A stretch of 64,000 bases of DNA from Petrolisthes cinctipes (Eukaryota > Arthropoda > Malacostraca > Decapoda > Porcellanidae): assembly GCA_033782935.1 (NCBI GenBank), contig JAWQEG010000287.1, forward strand, positions 868,001 to 932,000, read 5' to 3'. Position numbers and translations under genes: made by a program. The notes beneath the pieces were generated by a model, which saw nothing but the letters and a program-made list of their open reading frames with translations, did no database searches and was not told the DNA's origin. Below are positions 32,694 to 44,284 of this stretch, piece by piece. Positions within the stretch are counted from its first letter, which is position 1. Every line of letters begins with the position of its first letter.

Positions 32694-33714
32694 TGATGGT
32701 GTTAGCATATATGTATTTGTAAATACATACCTAAGCTACTGACCATGGATAGTTGGATAGGCATTGATAATTAGTTGGATAGTATTCCAGTAGTCTTGTG
32801 ACGTCGTACCAATTACCAAGCCAACATCCTTCCTTGGATGTTAGCACTATATCAACTGAAGAATGTTGATTGAAGCACTGTAGCTGCACTGTAGTGATGA
32901 TATTTGAGCTGCTAGTAGTCGTCCAGTCTCTCACTATGTAGGTGGAAGTTGAAGTATCCACATCACTATGCTGGAGTGAAAGTATAGTGCTAGTAGTATA
33001 GTAGTGTGGTAGTACTAGTAGTCGTGATGTTGAGAATGGGTGGTAGGGATGATGCAATATGTGTGGAGCGCGGGAGGACGTAGTAGGGCCAGGCGCTAGT
33101 GGTTGGCTCTCGTGGTTCCTCCTTCTCACTGCTTCTATCGCTCTTCCTTCACTTCACTTCATTTCTCCTGTCTTTTCTTTCTACTCTTGTGTCTTTTCTT
33201 AGTTATCACTTGCTATAATATTGTTCGTATCTCACCGCTGCCACCAATAAGTGCTAGTAAGAGCAGATTCACTTACACACGAGTGTTGGCAACTGAGATG
33301 AAGTTGTTGGCTGTGGTTGGCTGTTGTCTCTTCGGAGTGGTTTTTATAATAGATTATGTTGTGTGGAGAGTTAGCAAGCACTTGTTCTCAGTTTAACAAG
33401 ATTTTATTGATAACCGAAGTAGTATTACAGGTTCACAAGAGTGTTAGTTAGACTTTAGAGCTAACTTTAAGAAAGAGAGATAACTGAGAGATAGACCTGT
33501 TGGGCTAGGTATCTCAGGGCAGACTGCCCTGTTCAAGGCACATTAAGTTATCTCTCCTGACCCTCGTAACTGTGTGACGTCATAATTGCTGACCTAAGCA
33601 TTGAGTCCCATGCCAGAGCTATCCTGTATTAGACCCGTTTATGCCTCAGTCAGCTAGTTTGAGAGCATCATGTGAGGGTACATGCTGCATGAGTCACTAC
33701 CTATGTAAGTATTA
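32694..33714. other. no gene recognised
   Basis: Several 60-130 aa frames exist on both strands, but none shows a domain. A partly self-complementary stretch with GGGCAGACTGCCC lies at about 33518-33535. Confidence 0.4.
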
Positions 33715-34503
33715 TTAATAGAGTATATATATATAATATAACCGGTACATGTTGGTGTGTGTGCATGTGTGATAGTGTCTTCTCCTCCACTGCGTGTTGT
33801 AGGTCGGCTGGAAGGAGATTCGTTGTATAGATGACATGACGAGTGGACGATTAGACGGTGTTGTTCTGCTCGTCCACACCTCCTGAACCTGGAAGACGTC
33901 GGGGTCCCAGTAGTGCGAGATGTACTGGGAGAAGAGGTCAAGGCGAGGAGAGGCAGTCATCCACCACTCTACGCTGACAGTAGGTGGTGGTGGTGGTGTT
34001 GGTGGACTGTCTATCCTTCTCCTCCTGTTCCTCTTCCCCGCCATCTGCCATCCCCCTTCATCCTCCAGGTCCATGTTGTCGCTTGTGGAGTCATCTTTGG
34101 TGGTGGTGGAGGTGGAGTGGGCACTGGTGTCTGTGTCCTCCTCCGTCTCTGGGTCTTTTGGGGGATGGTCAGGTGGTGGTGGTGATGGCGGTGGTGATGC
34201 CTTCCCATCATCTAAGATATCTACCTGCTGCTGCCGTCGCTGGGATGGTTGGGCGTCAGCCGTCCTCCTTCCACGGATATAGAGTGAGCCGAGGACCTTA
34301 CCACCATCAAGCCTGGCTACGTTAGTAGCCTCCACGCCCTTCCTTCCTTCCTCCACAGTGAAGGACACCTCCTCTCCATCCCTCAGTGATGGTGGTGAGG
34401 TGGTGGCAGCAGAGAGAAGGATGCCCTTCCTGTGGACGAAATAGTCATGGTTGTCTGTCGTCTGGAAACCATACCCCTTAAGAAAGTTAAACCACTTCAC
34501 CAT
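33715..34503 (-). CDS. cold-shock-domain ORF
   Basis: Cold-shock domains bind single-stranded RNA or DNA. The frame starts MVKWFNFLKGYGFQ and contains DYFVHRKGI, matching RNP1 (K-G-Y-G-F) and RNP2 (Y-F-V-H), then a VEEGRKGVEATNV strand. About 65 residues of CSD are followed by a Pro/Thr/Ser-rich acidic tail with a basic GKRNRRRRID patch. The 262-aa frame has no stop, but its last part (from about 33900) runs into low-complexity sequence and may not be real coding. It has no visible intron. It could be a Y-box retrogene or an ORF captured by a mobile element. No flanking element was recognised. Confidence 0.6.
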   Translation of the reverse strand: MVKWFNFLKGYGFQTTDNHDYFVHRKGILLSAATTSPPSLRDGEEVSFTVEEGRKGVEATNVARLDGGKVLGSLYIRGRRTADAQPSQRRQQQVDILDDGKASPPPSPPPPDHPPKDPETEEDTDTSAHSTSTTTKDDSTSDNMDLEDEGGWQMAGKRNRRRRIDSPPTPPPPPTVSVEWWMTASPRLDLFSQYISHYWDPDVFQVQEVWTSRTTPSNRPLVMSSIQRISFQPTYNTQWRRRHYHTCTHTNMYRLYYIYILY

Positions 34504-36370
34504 GCCAGCGAGACAAATGGCAGAGGTAGTGGTGTTGGTAAGAAGAGGTGTTCACTAGGCCATGGTTGGTGAGTGACTCCTCGCTTTTCTTGCTTTCGAT
34601 CCTAATTAGATCTTACTGCAATATGTAAGATAATGTTTTTATTAGAGAAAAGCCCAGATATTATAAACCTCGCATACATGGCGTGTCATACTGTGCAGCG
34701 TTACCAGATTTCCACCTAATAGAGGCTATCTTTGACACTCCGCAAATATATTCGACAGGCTGTACTCTCGGATATCATAGTCTCTAACTCAGCTGAGTCG
34801 CAGCCCGAGATCTGAATCAGGCGGTTTGGGGACGACAGCCCACCCAAACCATCACAAGGATACACACAGTTATCTCGAACCAATGGAGGTTTTAGGTGGG
34901 CTGTCGTCCAGAAACTCGGCAGGGCTAGAGACTATGTTATCAGAGTATACGTGTACCTTGATACCTACAACACAAGGTAAAATATCTACGAATAATGTTG
35001 GAACGCAATAATAATTAGTAATATTCACTAATAAATTCATACTACTCTGGCAGGAAGATTTGATTTCTCGTGGCAACGTTACCACCGAAAATGGTTGTTT
35101 AGTTGACAAGACATGTCCCGTCACTTGTTTACAATACAACTATTGAGTGTAATGTCTTTATGAATATTATCTTTTAAACGCTAAAGGACCGTATTATCAA
35201 GGACTTGAAAACTAGAAATTATTTAATTAATGCTCTTTATTTTGGAGACAATGGATGGTTGTGGTAGATGATTGAGGTGAGGTGTGTGGCGCCAACAGAC
35301 TGAGAGTAGGCTATCACCTCTATGTTACCAACCTCATCATTTGGCCTCAATGACTGACAGCGGTCATGATCACTGATTCAGTTTTTCCAACACCACTTAC
35401 AAGACTACAGTAGTCTAGGTGGTGTTGGCCATTCACCGTCTAGCATCACTGCCAACCATTAAGGTAAATAAATAGTTACCTGACTGGTTTCGTTGTCAAT
35501 TGTGTACTGTAGTATAAAACATATGTAGTAATTCTGTACAACACTATAACATAATTATATGATATCAAAATTACTTACCCAGGTTATTATTAATAAATAT
35601 TATAACGCTGTATGTAATGCAAAATTCTAAAAATATTATGCATAAAATTCTTATCGATCTACTTATCTATGTACACTCTCCCAAAAAAGTATCGGCATTA
35701 AAACGAATGAACGAAAACGACAATAAACGTAGCATTATTGTACATTGCTTTGAAACCTTATAGATAGTGGTATTCCTGCCGATCAGTTGCCAATTATGCA
35801 TATTCGTATTGCTTCATGAGTCAGAAAAACTATATTGGAAGCAAATCGATAAATAATCTCATTTCTTCACCTATGGTTGTTGTGCGGTCCCAGGACTCGG
35901 ACGTGTCCTCCCCGAGCTCCGTCTTCCTCCTCATCTATCCTTTCCTTTCTTTTTTAATTAACGAATCCTTCATATCATCACATTTCACCAAGATAAGTAT
36001 CGAGATTGTTTGTTCTGGCTGTCATTTCACGTCATCTTTTTCTTCTTTTTATTACCGTTTTTAGTGTCTTTTAAATTTACCTAGACCCTCCCTCAATATA
36101 ACACCGTCCCCCACACCTCAATTTTCACTATTTTTAATTATACAGTTTTTTTTTTTTTTTTTGTATTTTATCATCTTTTTAACATTTATATATCCTTTTT
36201 AGTTAAATCCATAGGTTTTATTATCAATTCTCTTTTTTTATATAACTGACCCCTGACATAAGTTAGGGGTTTGTTTACATTTTATTCCTTCCTGCAGCGT
36301 GCAGACTGTCTCGGTACAGGGGTAAGTCTGTATTGTATATTTATATTAGCGCTTCATAAACATATACTGA
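34504..36370. other. no gene recognised; one hairpin
   Basis: No coding signal was found. At about 34828-34853 and 34889-34915 the sequence GGACGACAGCCCACC is repeated inverted, with a short spacer, giving a strong hairpin. The rest is AT-rich with T runs. Confidence 0.5.
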
Positions 36371-36628
36371 CACACCCCACACAAAACAACATACACATGT
36401 ACACTAACAATATTCTACACATACTGTTCACTAGTTTTAATACTCTACAACACTGACAATAAAAACACTGGCTGCACACACACCAACACACCAGACTCAC
36501 TAACACCAGACATCTACACCCACACCTCCATATACACACACCTGTTTGGGAACCTGGGCACCCCTAGGGGCCCTCAAAGGTTAAAGGTGGCTTGCCTCGG
36601 CAATCTCCGGGGAGCCCTGTTGCTCCTT

Positions 36629-39600
36629 ATGTTGTGTGGTGACACAGGGGCTATGATCAACCCTGGCCCCCGCGCCCCAAAGTACCCCTGTCAATTGTGC
36701 CGACGGGCGGTGAAATGGGGCCAGCGGGCCATCCAGTGCGATCGCTGCTGTGCGGTTTCCCAGCATGCAGGCTGGTATCATGACAGCTGTGTTGGGGGCT
36801 TCACGGCGGCGTTCGACGGATTGGAGGGTCGGAGCCTTTCGTGGATCTGCTGGGACTGTGGTGCGCCCAATTTTACCTCCTCCCTTTTTCACTCCCCAAT
36901 ACACTACACAAATAGATTCAGTGTATTAGACACCACCACTTCATCTTCACCACCACCCACAATTCACAACACACCTTCACCATTAGATAGGATCACCCGA
37001 CGTTTAGGTAGACGCAACAGAGACAATTCCTCCCCTACACAAAACCGACAGCGAGACATGACTTCCCTTAACTCCGCATCATCCACTCCTCCACTCCCAA
37101 ACCATTCTACACCCAACCAGACTCTCCATAGTACATGTTCATTCTCCATAACACCAATCACCATCCCCAATAGATCATCCATCCTCACACCTCATTCTAC
37201 CACCAACACCACACTCGACTCTATCACCCATAAAAAACTGTCTTCCCTCCGTACCCTAGTCATCAACTTCCGTAGCATCATAAACAAAAGAGCCGCCTTT
37301 CACCAAACCCTCCAGACCTATGACCCCGACATTATTATAGGGACAGAGACCTGGCTCACACCTGATATCCAGGACAGTGAAATCTCCCCGACGGACAGTC
37401 CCTATAATATGACCCTACACAGGAAGGACAGAATAGACGATAAACATGGTGGAGTCCTAATTGCGACAAAGCCAGGACTAGTTGCGACCCCAGCCACCGA
37501 ACTGAACGCGGACTCTGAAATTATATGGACTAAAATACAGATACAGGGCTGCAGGACACTCATTATAGGATCATTTTATCGTCCCCCAAATTCAAACTTA
37601 GAATACCTGCAGACCCTTGACGATTGTTTATCTAAAATTGACCCCTCCAAAAATATATGGTTGGCTGGTGACTTTAACCTTCCCGACATAAACTGGACAG
37701 CACAGGCGACACTGGACAATCCCACCCATGAAGGCGACTTACTATTACAGACTGATAGGAAACTCTTACATGAAAATTTCATTGACATCATTAACACCCA
37801 CTCACTTACCCAAACAGTACTCGAACCAACACGCACACAAGTCAGTGTAGAAAGACATAATCCTAACATAAGACACGGGGTCACATCCAACATACTAGAC
37901 TTATTTCTCACAAACAACATTTCCTTAATTACACGGATACGAGTACTACCTGGTCTTAGTGACCATGAGATGGTACTCATTGACGCAAACATCAAGCCAA
38001 CAACACGAAAACAATTACCCAGGACAATTTACATGTACAACAGAGCTGACATGGATGGCATTACCCAAGACTTAGTTGAATTTTGTGACTCGTTCCTTGA
38101 CTCAGACCCAATGGCCAGCTCTGTGGAAACAAACTGGACCAGACTTCGTGACTTTATACGTGACACGATGGACAAGCACATACCCACGAAAACCATCACA
38201 CATAACCGGTCATTACCATGGTACAATAGACAATTAAAGAGACTACACAGAAACAAGGTAAAGGCATACAACAGAGCAAAACGATACAACGATACAGAAC
38301 ACTGGTTAGAATACAAAAACATACAGAAAACACTACAGAAAGAAACTAAACAAGCAGAAACTAAATACACATCCACTTTCCTCGCAGACAACACACAAAA
38401 CCACAAAAAATTCTTCAGCTTTTTTAAAGCACGCAAACAAGACTCGACCGGTATTACAACATTACTACACAACAATTCCTTGGTTACACACCCACAAGAC
38501 AAAGCCAACGCCCTTAACACACAATTCCAGTCCGTTTTTACCCATGAACATGAACACTTACCAGACATGCCAACACCATCACACCCACCTATCCCTCCCA
38601 TTCATATAAACACCCAAGGAATTGAGAAACTCTTATCTGAGGTAGACATACACAAAGCGACTGGACCAGACAATATACCCTGCAGGATATTGAGGACTAA
38701 CGCTAGCGTTCTTGCCCCTGTCCTGCAGGTTATATTCTCACAGACTTTACAGACCGGTGAACTCCCTCAAGACTGGCTTTTGGCAAATGTGACCCCAATC
38801 TTTAAATCCGGAGACAGAACCCTTCCCATTAATTATCGACCTATTTCACTTACCTCAATCCCCTGCAAAATTTTAGAACACATTATTCATAGACACATAA
38901 TGGACCACTTTGATAGGCAAAATATACTGACTGACAATCAACACGGTTTTCGGCCTAAACGCTCGTGTGAGACGCAGCTACTGGTAACTACTCATGACAT
39001 CTTGCAGTCCCTCAATGACACAAAAATCAGACAGGTTGACGCCATAGTATTAGACTTTGCCAAAGCCTTCGACAAAGTCCCTCACCAAAGACTACTACAC
39101 AAATTAGAATTCTATGGCATACAGGGACAACTTCTTCACTGGATTAGAACGTTCTTGACTACCAGAAAGCAACGTGTAGTTCTTGACGGTAGTCAGTCTC
39201 CATCTGTTCCTGTGACCTCTGGGGTACCCCAGGGCACTGTCCTGGGTCCCCTTCTCTTCCTTTCATACATTAATGACCCCCCACTTTCACTTTCCTCTAC
39301 CACTAGACTCTTTGCAGACGATAGCTTAGTTTATAGACCAATTAAAGATAGGAATGACTGCCTTCGACTACAGGACGATCTAACTGCACTTGAAGACTGG
39401 GAAGTCAAGTGGCAGATGACATTTAGACCAGACAAATGCCATCACATCCGTTTTACCCGTGCCCATAATGTCATTCCATATGCATACCAATTACACAACA
39501 CCAACCTCAACACAGTCACTTCCCACAAATACTTGGGCGTCCACATCTCAGCGGACATGAGGTGGAACACACACATAGGTAGCATCAGGGCTAAAGCTAG

Positions 39601-39775
39601 TAGGGTCCTGGGGTTCTTGCGCAGGAACCTCAGCAGGTGTAACACAGACACCAAAATTATTGCATATAACACTTTCGCTCGGCCACATTTAGATTATTGC
39701 GACACCGTCTGGGACCCACACACTTACAATAATATCAATAAACTAGAGTCCATACAAAACAAGACTGCAAGATAG
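36629..39775 (+). CDS. LINE ORF2: PHD finger, endonuclease, RT
   Basis: This protein nicks target DNA and reverse-transcribes the element. The frame is open from about 36371, but the first ATG is at 36629. Near the start is GDTGAMINPGP, where NPGP matches the end of 2A peptides. A Cys/His finger follows (CQLC, CDRC, WYHDSC, WICWDCG), then the endonuclease (TETWL, GSFYRPPNS, AGDFNLPDINW, SDHEM) and RT (NYRPISLTS, LDFAKAFDKVP, SGVPQGTVLGP, FADDSLVY). It ends with TAG at 39773. The same frame remains coding-like to about 40150 (see next entry), and copy B has the same TAG, so the stop was in the source copy. It is otherwise intact: about 1048 aa from this ATG. Confidence 0.88.
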   Translation: MLCGDTGAMINPGPRAPKYPCQLCRRAVKWGQRAIQCDRCCAVSQHAGWYHDSCVGGFTAAFDGLEGRSLSWICWDCGAPNFTSSLFHSPIHYTNRFSVLDTTTSSSPPPTIHNTPSPLDRITRRLGRRNRDNSSPTQNRQRDMTSLNSASSTPPLPNHSTPNQTLHSTCSFSITPITIPNRSSILTPHSTTNTTLDSITHKKLSSLRTLVINFRSIINKRAAFHQTLQTYDPDIIIGTETWLTPDIQDSEISPTDSPYNMTLHRKDRIDDKHGGVLIATKPGLVATPATELNADSEIIWTKIQIQGCRTLIIGSFYRPPNSNLEYLQTLDDCLSKIDPSKNIWLAGDFNLPDINWTAQATLDNPTHEGDLLLQTDRKLLHENFIDIINTHSLTQTVLEPTRTQVSVERHNPNIRHGVTSNILDLFLTNNISLITRIRVLPGLSDHEMVLIDANIKPTTRKQLPRTIYMYNRADMDGITQDLVEFCDSFLDSDPMASSVETNWTRLRDFIRDTMDKHIPTKTITHNRSLPWYNRQLKRLHRNKVKAYNRAKRYNDTEHWLEYKNIQKTLQKETKQAETKYTSTFLADNTQNHKKFFSFFKARKQDSTGITTLLHNNSLVTHPQDKANALNTQFQSVFTHEHEHLPDMPTPSHPPIPPIHINTQGIEKLLSEVDIHKATGPDNIPCRILRTNASVLAPVLQVIFSQTLQTGELPQDWLLANVTPIFKSGDRTLPINYRPISLTSIPCKILEHIIHRHIMDHFDRQNILTDNQHGFRPKRSCETQLLVTTHDILQSLNDTKIRQVDAIVLDFAKAFDKVPHQRLLHKLEFYGIQGQLLHWIRTFLTTRKQRVVLDGSQSPSVPVTSGVPQGTVLGPLLFLSYINDPPLSLSSTTRLFADDSLVYRPIKDRNDCLRLQDDLTALEDWEVKWQMTFRPDKCHHIRFTRAHNVIPYAYQLHNTNLNTVTSHKYLGVHISADMRWNTHIGSIRAKASRVLGFLRRNLSRCNTDTKIIAYNTFARPHLDYCDTVWDPHTYNNINKLESIQNKTAR

Positions 39776-40150
39776 GCCAGACGTGATTACAGACACACTA
39801 CATCAGTCACTTTGCTTAAACAAGACACAAAACTAGACCCATTAGTAACACGAAGACAGATACACAGACAACAGATGATATACAAAATCACAAACAAGTT
39901 AGTTGACATAGACAAAGACACATATCTACACCCTACAAGTATACGATCCACTAGAGGCAGCCACAACTTAAAATACCATACATACCAGACAAGCACTGAT
40001 ATATTTAGGCACTCATTCTTTCCCCGCAGCATCCAAGAGTGGAATCATCTCCCATCTCACGTAGTTAATAGCCCCACTCTTGACAAGTTTAGAAATAGGA
40101 TCACCAATCATTACCTCCCCAATCCTAATCCTCATCCCCAAAGTCCCTGA
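39776..40150 (+). pseudogene. LINE ORF2 C-terminal part beyond a shared stop
   Basis: In frame with the preceding ORF after TAG, it encodes a segment with TRRQIHRQQMIYKI and FFPRSIQEWNHLP, which is the typical C terminus of these LINEs. The stop is shared with the copy at 56.1 kb. Confidence 0.8.
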
Positions 40151-40439
40151 CCCAATCCACTCTTATCCTAACCCTCTTCCTAATCCTGCCCTGGATCCCT
40201 AAATCCCCCGCACAACCCCCGCATATTATGCCGCCCATGAGCGGCCCTCTACGGGACCCTAAAACTTGAACTTGAACTTGAACTTGATTAGAGAAATTTA
40301 AAATATTAACATAAAATTTGCCCCTTTCTAATGCTGAAAACTCAGCTAATCCACACCATAGTTGCCAAATGGTATATAACGTTATCTTTCTTTTTATTTA
40401 TTTTATTTTATATTTACTTTTTGTTTTATATATATACCT

Positions 40440-40555
40440 CTACCTCGGGACAGGAGGCCGTCAGTCGTGGCCTGAGACTGAAGCCCCGAGATTATCGAGT
40501 GAAGCTTTGAGGTGTTGGTTTCTTCACATGTTTGTTTATACACGTCACTTTCTGG
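40440..40555 (+). repeat. interspersed repeat, related to 23690-23800 (minus)
   Basis: About 110 bp containing GCCCCGAGATTATCGAGT and TTCACATGTTTGTTTATAC is found inverted at about 23690-23800, within the centre of the foldback. The family is not recognised and may be a short SINE-like or MITE piece. Elsewhere in 40291-41770 nothing was found. Confidence 0.6.
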
Positions 40556-41771
40556 AGAGGGCAATGTCTGTGTGTGTTTCTTTACAAAACCTTATTTAGA
40601 AGTATGAGAAGAAAAAGCATAAGCCTACCTGATCCTACTCTATGCTATAACTGCATTATATTTAAGACAAAATACTACAATTACAGCGAATCTACTCAAA
40701 GATTCCTTTTTGGTTAAAATCTGATTTGGTAACTTCATTCTCTGGGTTATCATTCTCATTATATTCAATAATTCATTAAATTCCCCCTCCCCAAAAACGA
40801 TCAATCATTAAAATAACATAACGTATATCTGTAAAAATGAAGTCACAACTCTTACTCCACGACTTGCCTAATGCATGAATTATGTATGCTAGAGGATTTC
40901 ACGTTAGTACTGAAATGAGAGTCAACTCATTGCCATCAGGAATACCAACCCCACAGTACAGTCATACATGTAGCTTCGATCTTTTCTCAGCAGGATCTAG
41001 CGAGTAAAGCCGATACTTTATTGGGAGAGTGTACAGTATATGTGTGTATGTCTTACCTTGATTTTCCTTTATGGGTTTATTACACTGTAATGGGAACAAT
41101 TTGGTTAGTATTCTTTCATTGATTAAATCTATAAATGATTTTTTCTTTTTAGATATGTTGTAAGGAAGCAATGGAATATTTTAGACCTTGAGTTTGCATT
41201 AAGGGGATAGTATTCTTTTGGTAGATTTGAGTTTCTTGATTGATCCAAAATATACCAGAAAACAGAACTAGACCAACTTAAGTAATGTTAGGCTGCTGCT
41301 GTTTAGATTTGTTTGGTGGAATAATTTGCTCCAGATTAACCAATACTGTACATTGCCTTTAAGTTAATGTTGAATGAAAGTGTGAAATATAGGAAGGGTG
41401 AGCCACTTCACACATGGGAGCTGTACTCCACACAGAGGCATATGAGACCCCTGTATGAAGAACACACAACTGTGTGGGAGTGAAGTGTTCACGGATTCTA
41501 CATAGCACACACAACTTCTTTGAGGCATTTTTAGCAAGAGAAGTATTATTTAATACACCAAAAGAGACTGTGAGAAAAACATCAATGAGAGAAAAGGAAA
41601 GATTAAGTTGTGTGTCATTGAAGAAGATGGGATTATCATTTGGAAGGATAACACGAGCTGAAAGGTGAAGGATCATTAATTAACTGTTTTGGATGCATTG
41701 AAAGCCACCAGGCATTCTCTGTCCCATTCAGAGAGTGTGAATGCAGTTTTTACGACTTAGTGGTAATTGTA

Positions 41772-41930
41772 CTATTGCAGACAAAAGCTTCTTGCTACTC
41801 CGGGCGATAAGTCCTCATGGCTGCTGATACATTTCTGGCGGGCAGGTTAATGTTGGCTTGAGAACTACAACACCACGTAATCCAGCAACCGAACAGTTGA
41901 CTGTCTCGGATTCGGATAGGAAGTAATTTA

Positions 41931-41997
<67 letters not shown>

Positions 41998-42845
41998 GTG
42001 CATAACATATACATAGATGCATTAGTTGATAGGTAATATCAGGTGCAAAACAAGTGATTATTGCACAAGAAGAGAACCCCAGTACTACTATTTGTCAGAA
42101 ATCACATAAAAGTTGAAATATTACAAGAGTATACTGAATCATAGTTCTTACTAGTATGATTTTAAATCCACAGAAAGCATGTAGTAAAATGAAGAATGAA
42201 ATACCTCATTTAAAATGCAATGGGAACAATGACTATTTGAAAGTAGTGTTGGCTGTGTTCACTATTTTGATATCTTTTCAAGTACTCGGTCTGTAGTATA
42301 TGGCTGTCTCATGACCAGACCACTGTTCGATTCTTGCACTTAGATTTACTCTATATAACCTGTAGTTCTGTATTTGCAGCACCTATATGTAATATATCCA
42401 TTTATATACATGTTTTCACTAGTTAAAAGAAACAAAAGTGTGTTTGTTTCCCTGACAGTCCATGGGACATCTGTGCCCTTATTCACAATAGCAAAGTTCA
42501 CTCTTGAGATAATATTTTCTGTGTAAGCGTTCATTCATGACAAGGACAAGGACCAGGCACTACTCCAAAACCATAATATAAACTCATACTAATACAACAG
42601 CAAAACCATTTACTGCGTCGAAATAAGCCTGAAACACTGTGAAAGGTCAGTAAGACAAGCATACGACCAAGGGCAAATTCTAATATGCCTAGAGAAAACA
42701 GGCCCTTGCTACGGGTAAGAGAAAAATGGTATATTTATGATACAGCCAGCGATTAACATGTTATATAGTAGTACTAGGGTTCCCTTCTTGTGCTTTCTCT
42801 ATCTGATATTACCTATCAACTAATGCATCTATTTATATGCTATAC

Positions 42846-42911
<66 letters not shown>

Positions 42912-43069
42912 AATTATTTCCCATCCGAATCCGAATCAGTCAACTGTTCGGCTGCTGGTTTACGTGGTGGGGTAGTTCTCGTGAAAGCAGCAACCTGCCG
43001 ACCAGAAATGGGGCAGCAGTCGTGAGGTCTTATCACCCGGAGTAGTAAGAAACTTTTGTCCGCAATAGG
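41772..43069. mobile_element. 1.3-kb foldback element with microsatellite in both arms
   Basis: TATTGCAGACAAAAGCTTCTT at the left and the inverse at the right begin arms of about 280 bp. In the left arm a CT run lies at 41936-41996, and in the right arm a GA run at 42847-42908, at matching inverted positions. The arms also share GATTCGGAT and CAACTGTTCGG-type segments. The interior has no ORF. The target duplication is not clear. Confidence 0.78.
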
Positions 43070-43130
43070 ACATGAATATAGTAATGGAAACTTAGCCATA
43101 ATATGTTACTCACTACTTATAGGATGTGGT

Positions 43131-43408
43131 CAGCCATTCTATACTTACCGTACATCTCTTGACAGTACCACAAATGAAAGCACATCACATCCCAGCCATT
43201 CTATAGTTACCTTACATCTCTTGACGGTACCACAGATACTCTTCCAACACACATAAACATTCCAGCCATTCTATACTTACCTTACATCTCTTGACGGTTC
43301 CACAGATACTCTTCCAACACACATTAACATTCCAGCCATTCTATACTTACCTTACATCTCTTGATGGTACCACAGATATACTTCCAACACCCTTTTAACA
43401 TCCCAGCA
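43131..43408. repeat. tandem array, about 70-bp unit, 4 copies
   Basis: CCAGCCATTCTATACTTACC recurs at 43131, 43193, 43263 and 43333, with a degenerate start at 43403. Each unit carries ACATCTCTTGACGGTACCAC. It starts about 60 bp outside the foldback. From 43409 to 44280 no gene was recognised. Confidence 0.88.
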
Positions 43409-44284
43409 GTGTTGCCGCGTGTTTTGGCACAATGTGAAGCGTCCATCTGCAGCAATGGGTTCCACCACCATGGTCTCATTGTGGGCTATGGCATTTTCTT
43501 TTTCCCAATGATATCATCGAGGGAAGATCGTGTGCTGTAGACCTCAGTTTAATAAAAAAAAAGTCTTTGAGGTGATGTTGTGAGGTCAAAGTGTGAGCCT
43601 TGGGCCTACTGCAGCCTACTTACTCTTACCTTGTATAAGGGAAGTACAGTTGGCTCCACTTTGGCATTTACCACCTAGAGTTTTTCAATGTTGAGCTAAC
43701 CAAAAATTTGAATCCCGTACCCGGTGTGATCATGATGTGAAAAACTCACTACCGAGGGAAATGGGTTGGGTTGGAGAGGAAAAGGTTCAAAAGTGATCGA
43801 TTAGTATTATTGAAGAAGGAGAGAATAATTACAATTATTACAGTATGCTCCTGAGATTATTATGCAACAAAGCCGACTGTCGCCTTAGTAAGTTATCTTC
43901 TGATATCGAAATCCGAGTGTAATGTTCATTCCAAGGGAGTTGCTTTTGATATGGAAAATTAATATATACTTTATGTAGTAATACAATTCACATTCCAGTA
44001 ATTATTGATACTTTAATTATTGCTATATTTGTGAGTCATGGAGTAATTCTCACCCTGCCGGTTACTGGTAAAGGTAGGGGAGTAATCAGTACTATAACAT
44101 CCATAACCCTTAAAAGCCGTGTCTGTGCACCTTTCATTATTATAATTTTGTGGTAAGCTCTGTTTTTTCATGGTAGACAGTTGTAGTATTGCAAGTGAGA
44201 GTAATAAACGAGGCCAATAAACGTTCCATTAAGAGCCTTTGTAATGAATTAATATCAGTATATATCTTGTCAATTTAGTGAGGG

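Larger units (their letters stand above)
36371..40290 (+). mobile_element. L2/CR1-like LINE, copy A
   Basis: The order is PHD-like finger, AP endonuclease, RT, 3' UTR, and a terminal ACTTGA microsatellite (four units, ending at about 40288). A 5'-truncated second copy sits at 54.9-56.6 kb with the same tail, which fixes the 3' end. The 5' end and target duplication were not found. Confidence 0.88.

Noticed and set aside
33103..33396. 97-aa ORF with two hydrophobic segments
   Set aside because: Composition follows a TTC/CTT-rich stretch; no Kozak context, domain or neighbour supports it.
33913..34325. Three plus-strand ORFs rich in Val, Gly and Ser
   Set aside because: They are antisense shadows of the Pro-rich tail of the cold-shock ORF.
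42320..42345. tRNA B-box-like GTTCGATTC
   Set aside because: No A box or cloverleaf could be formed around it.
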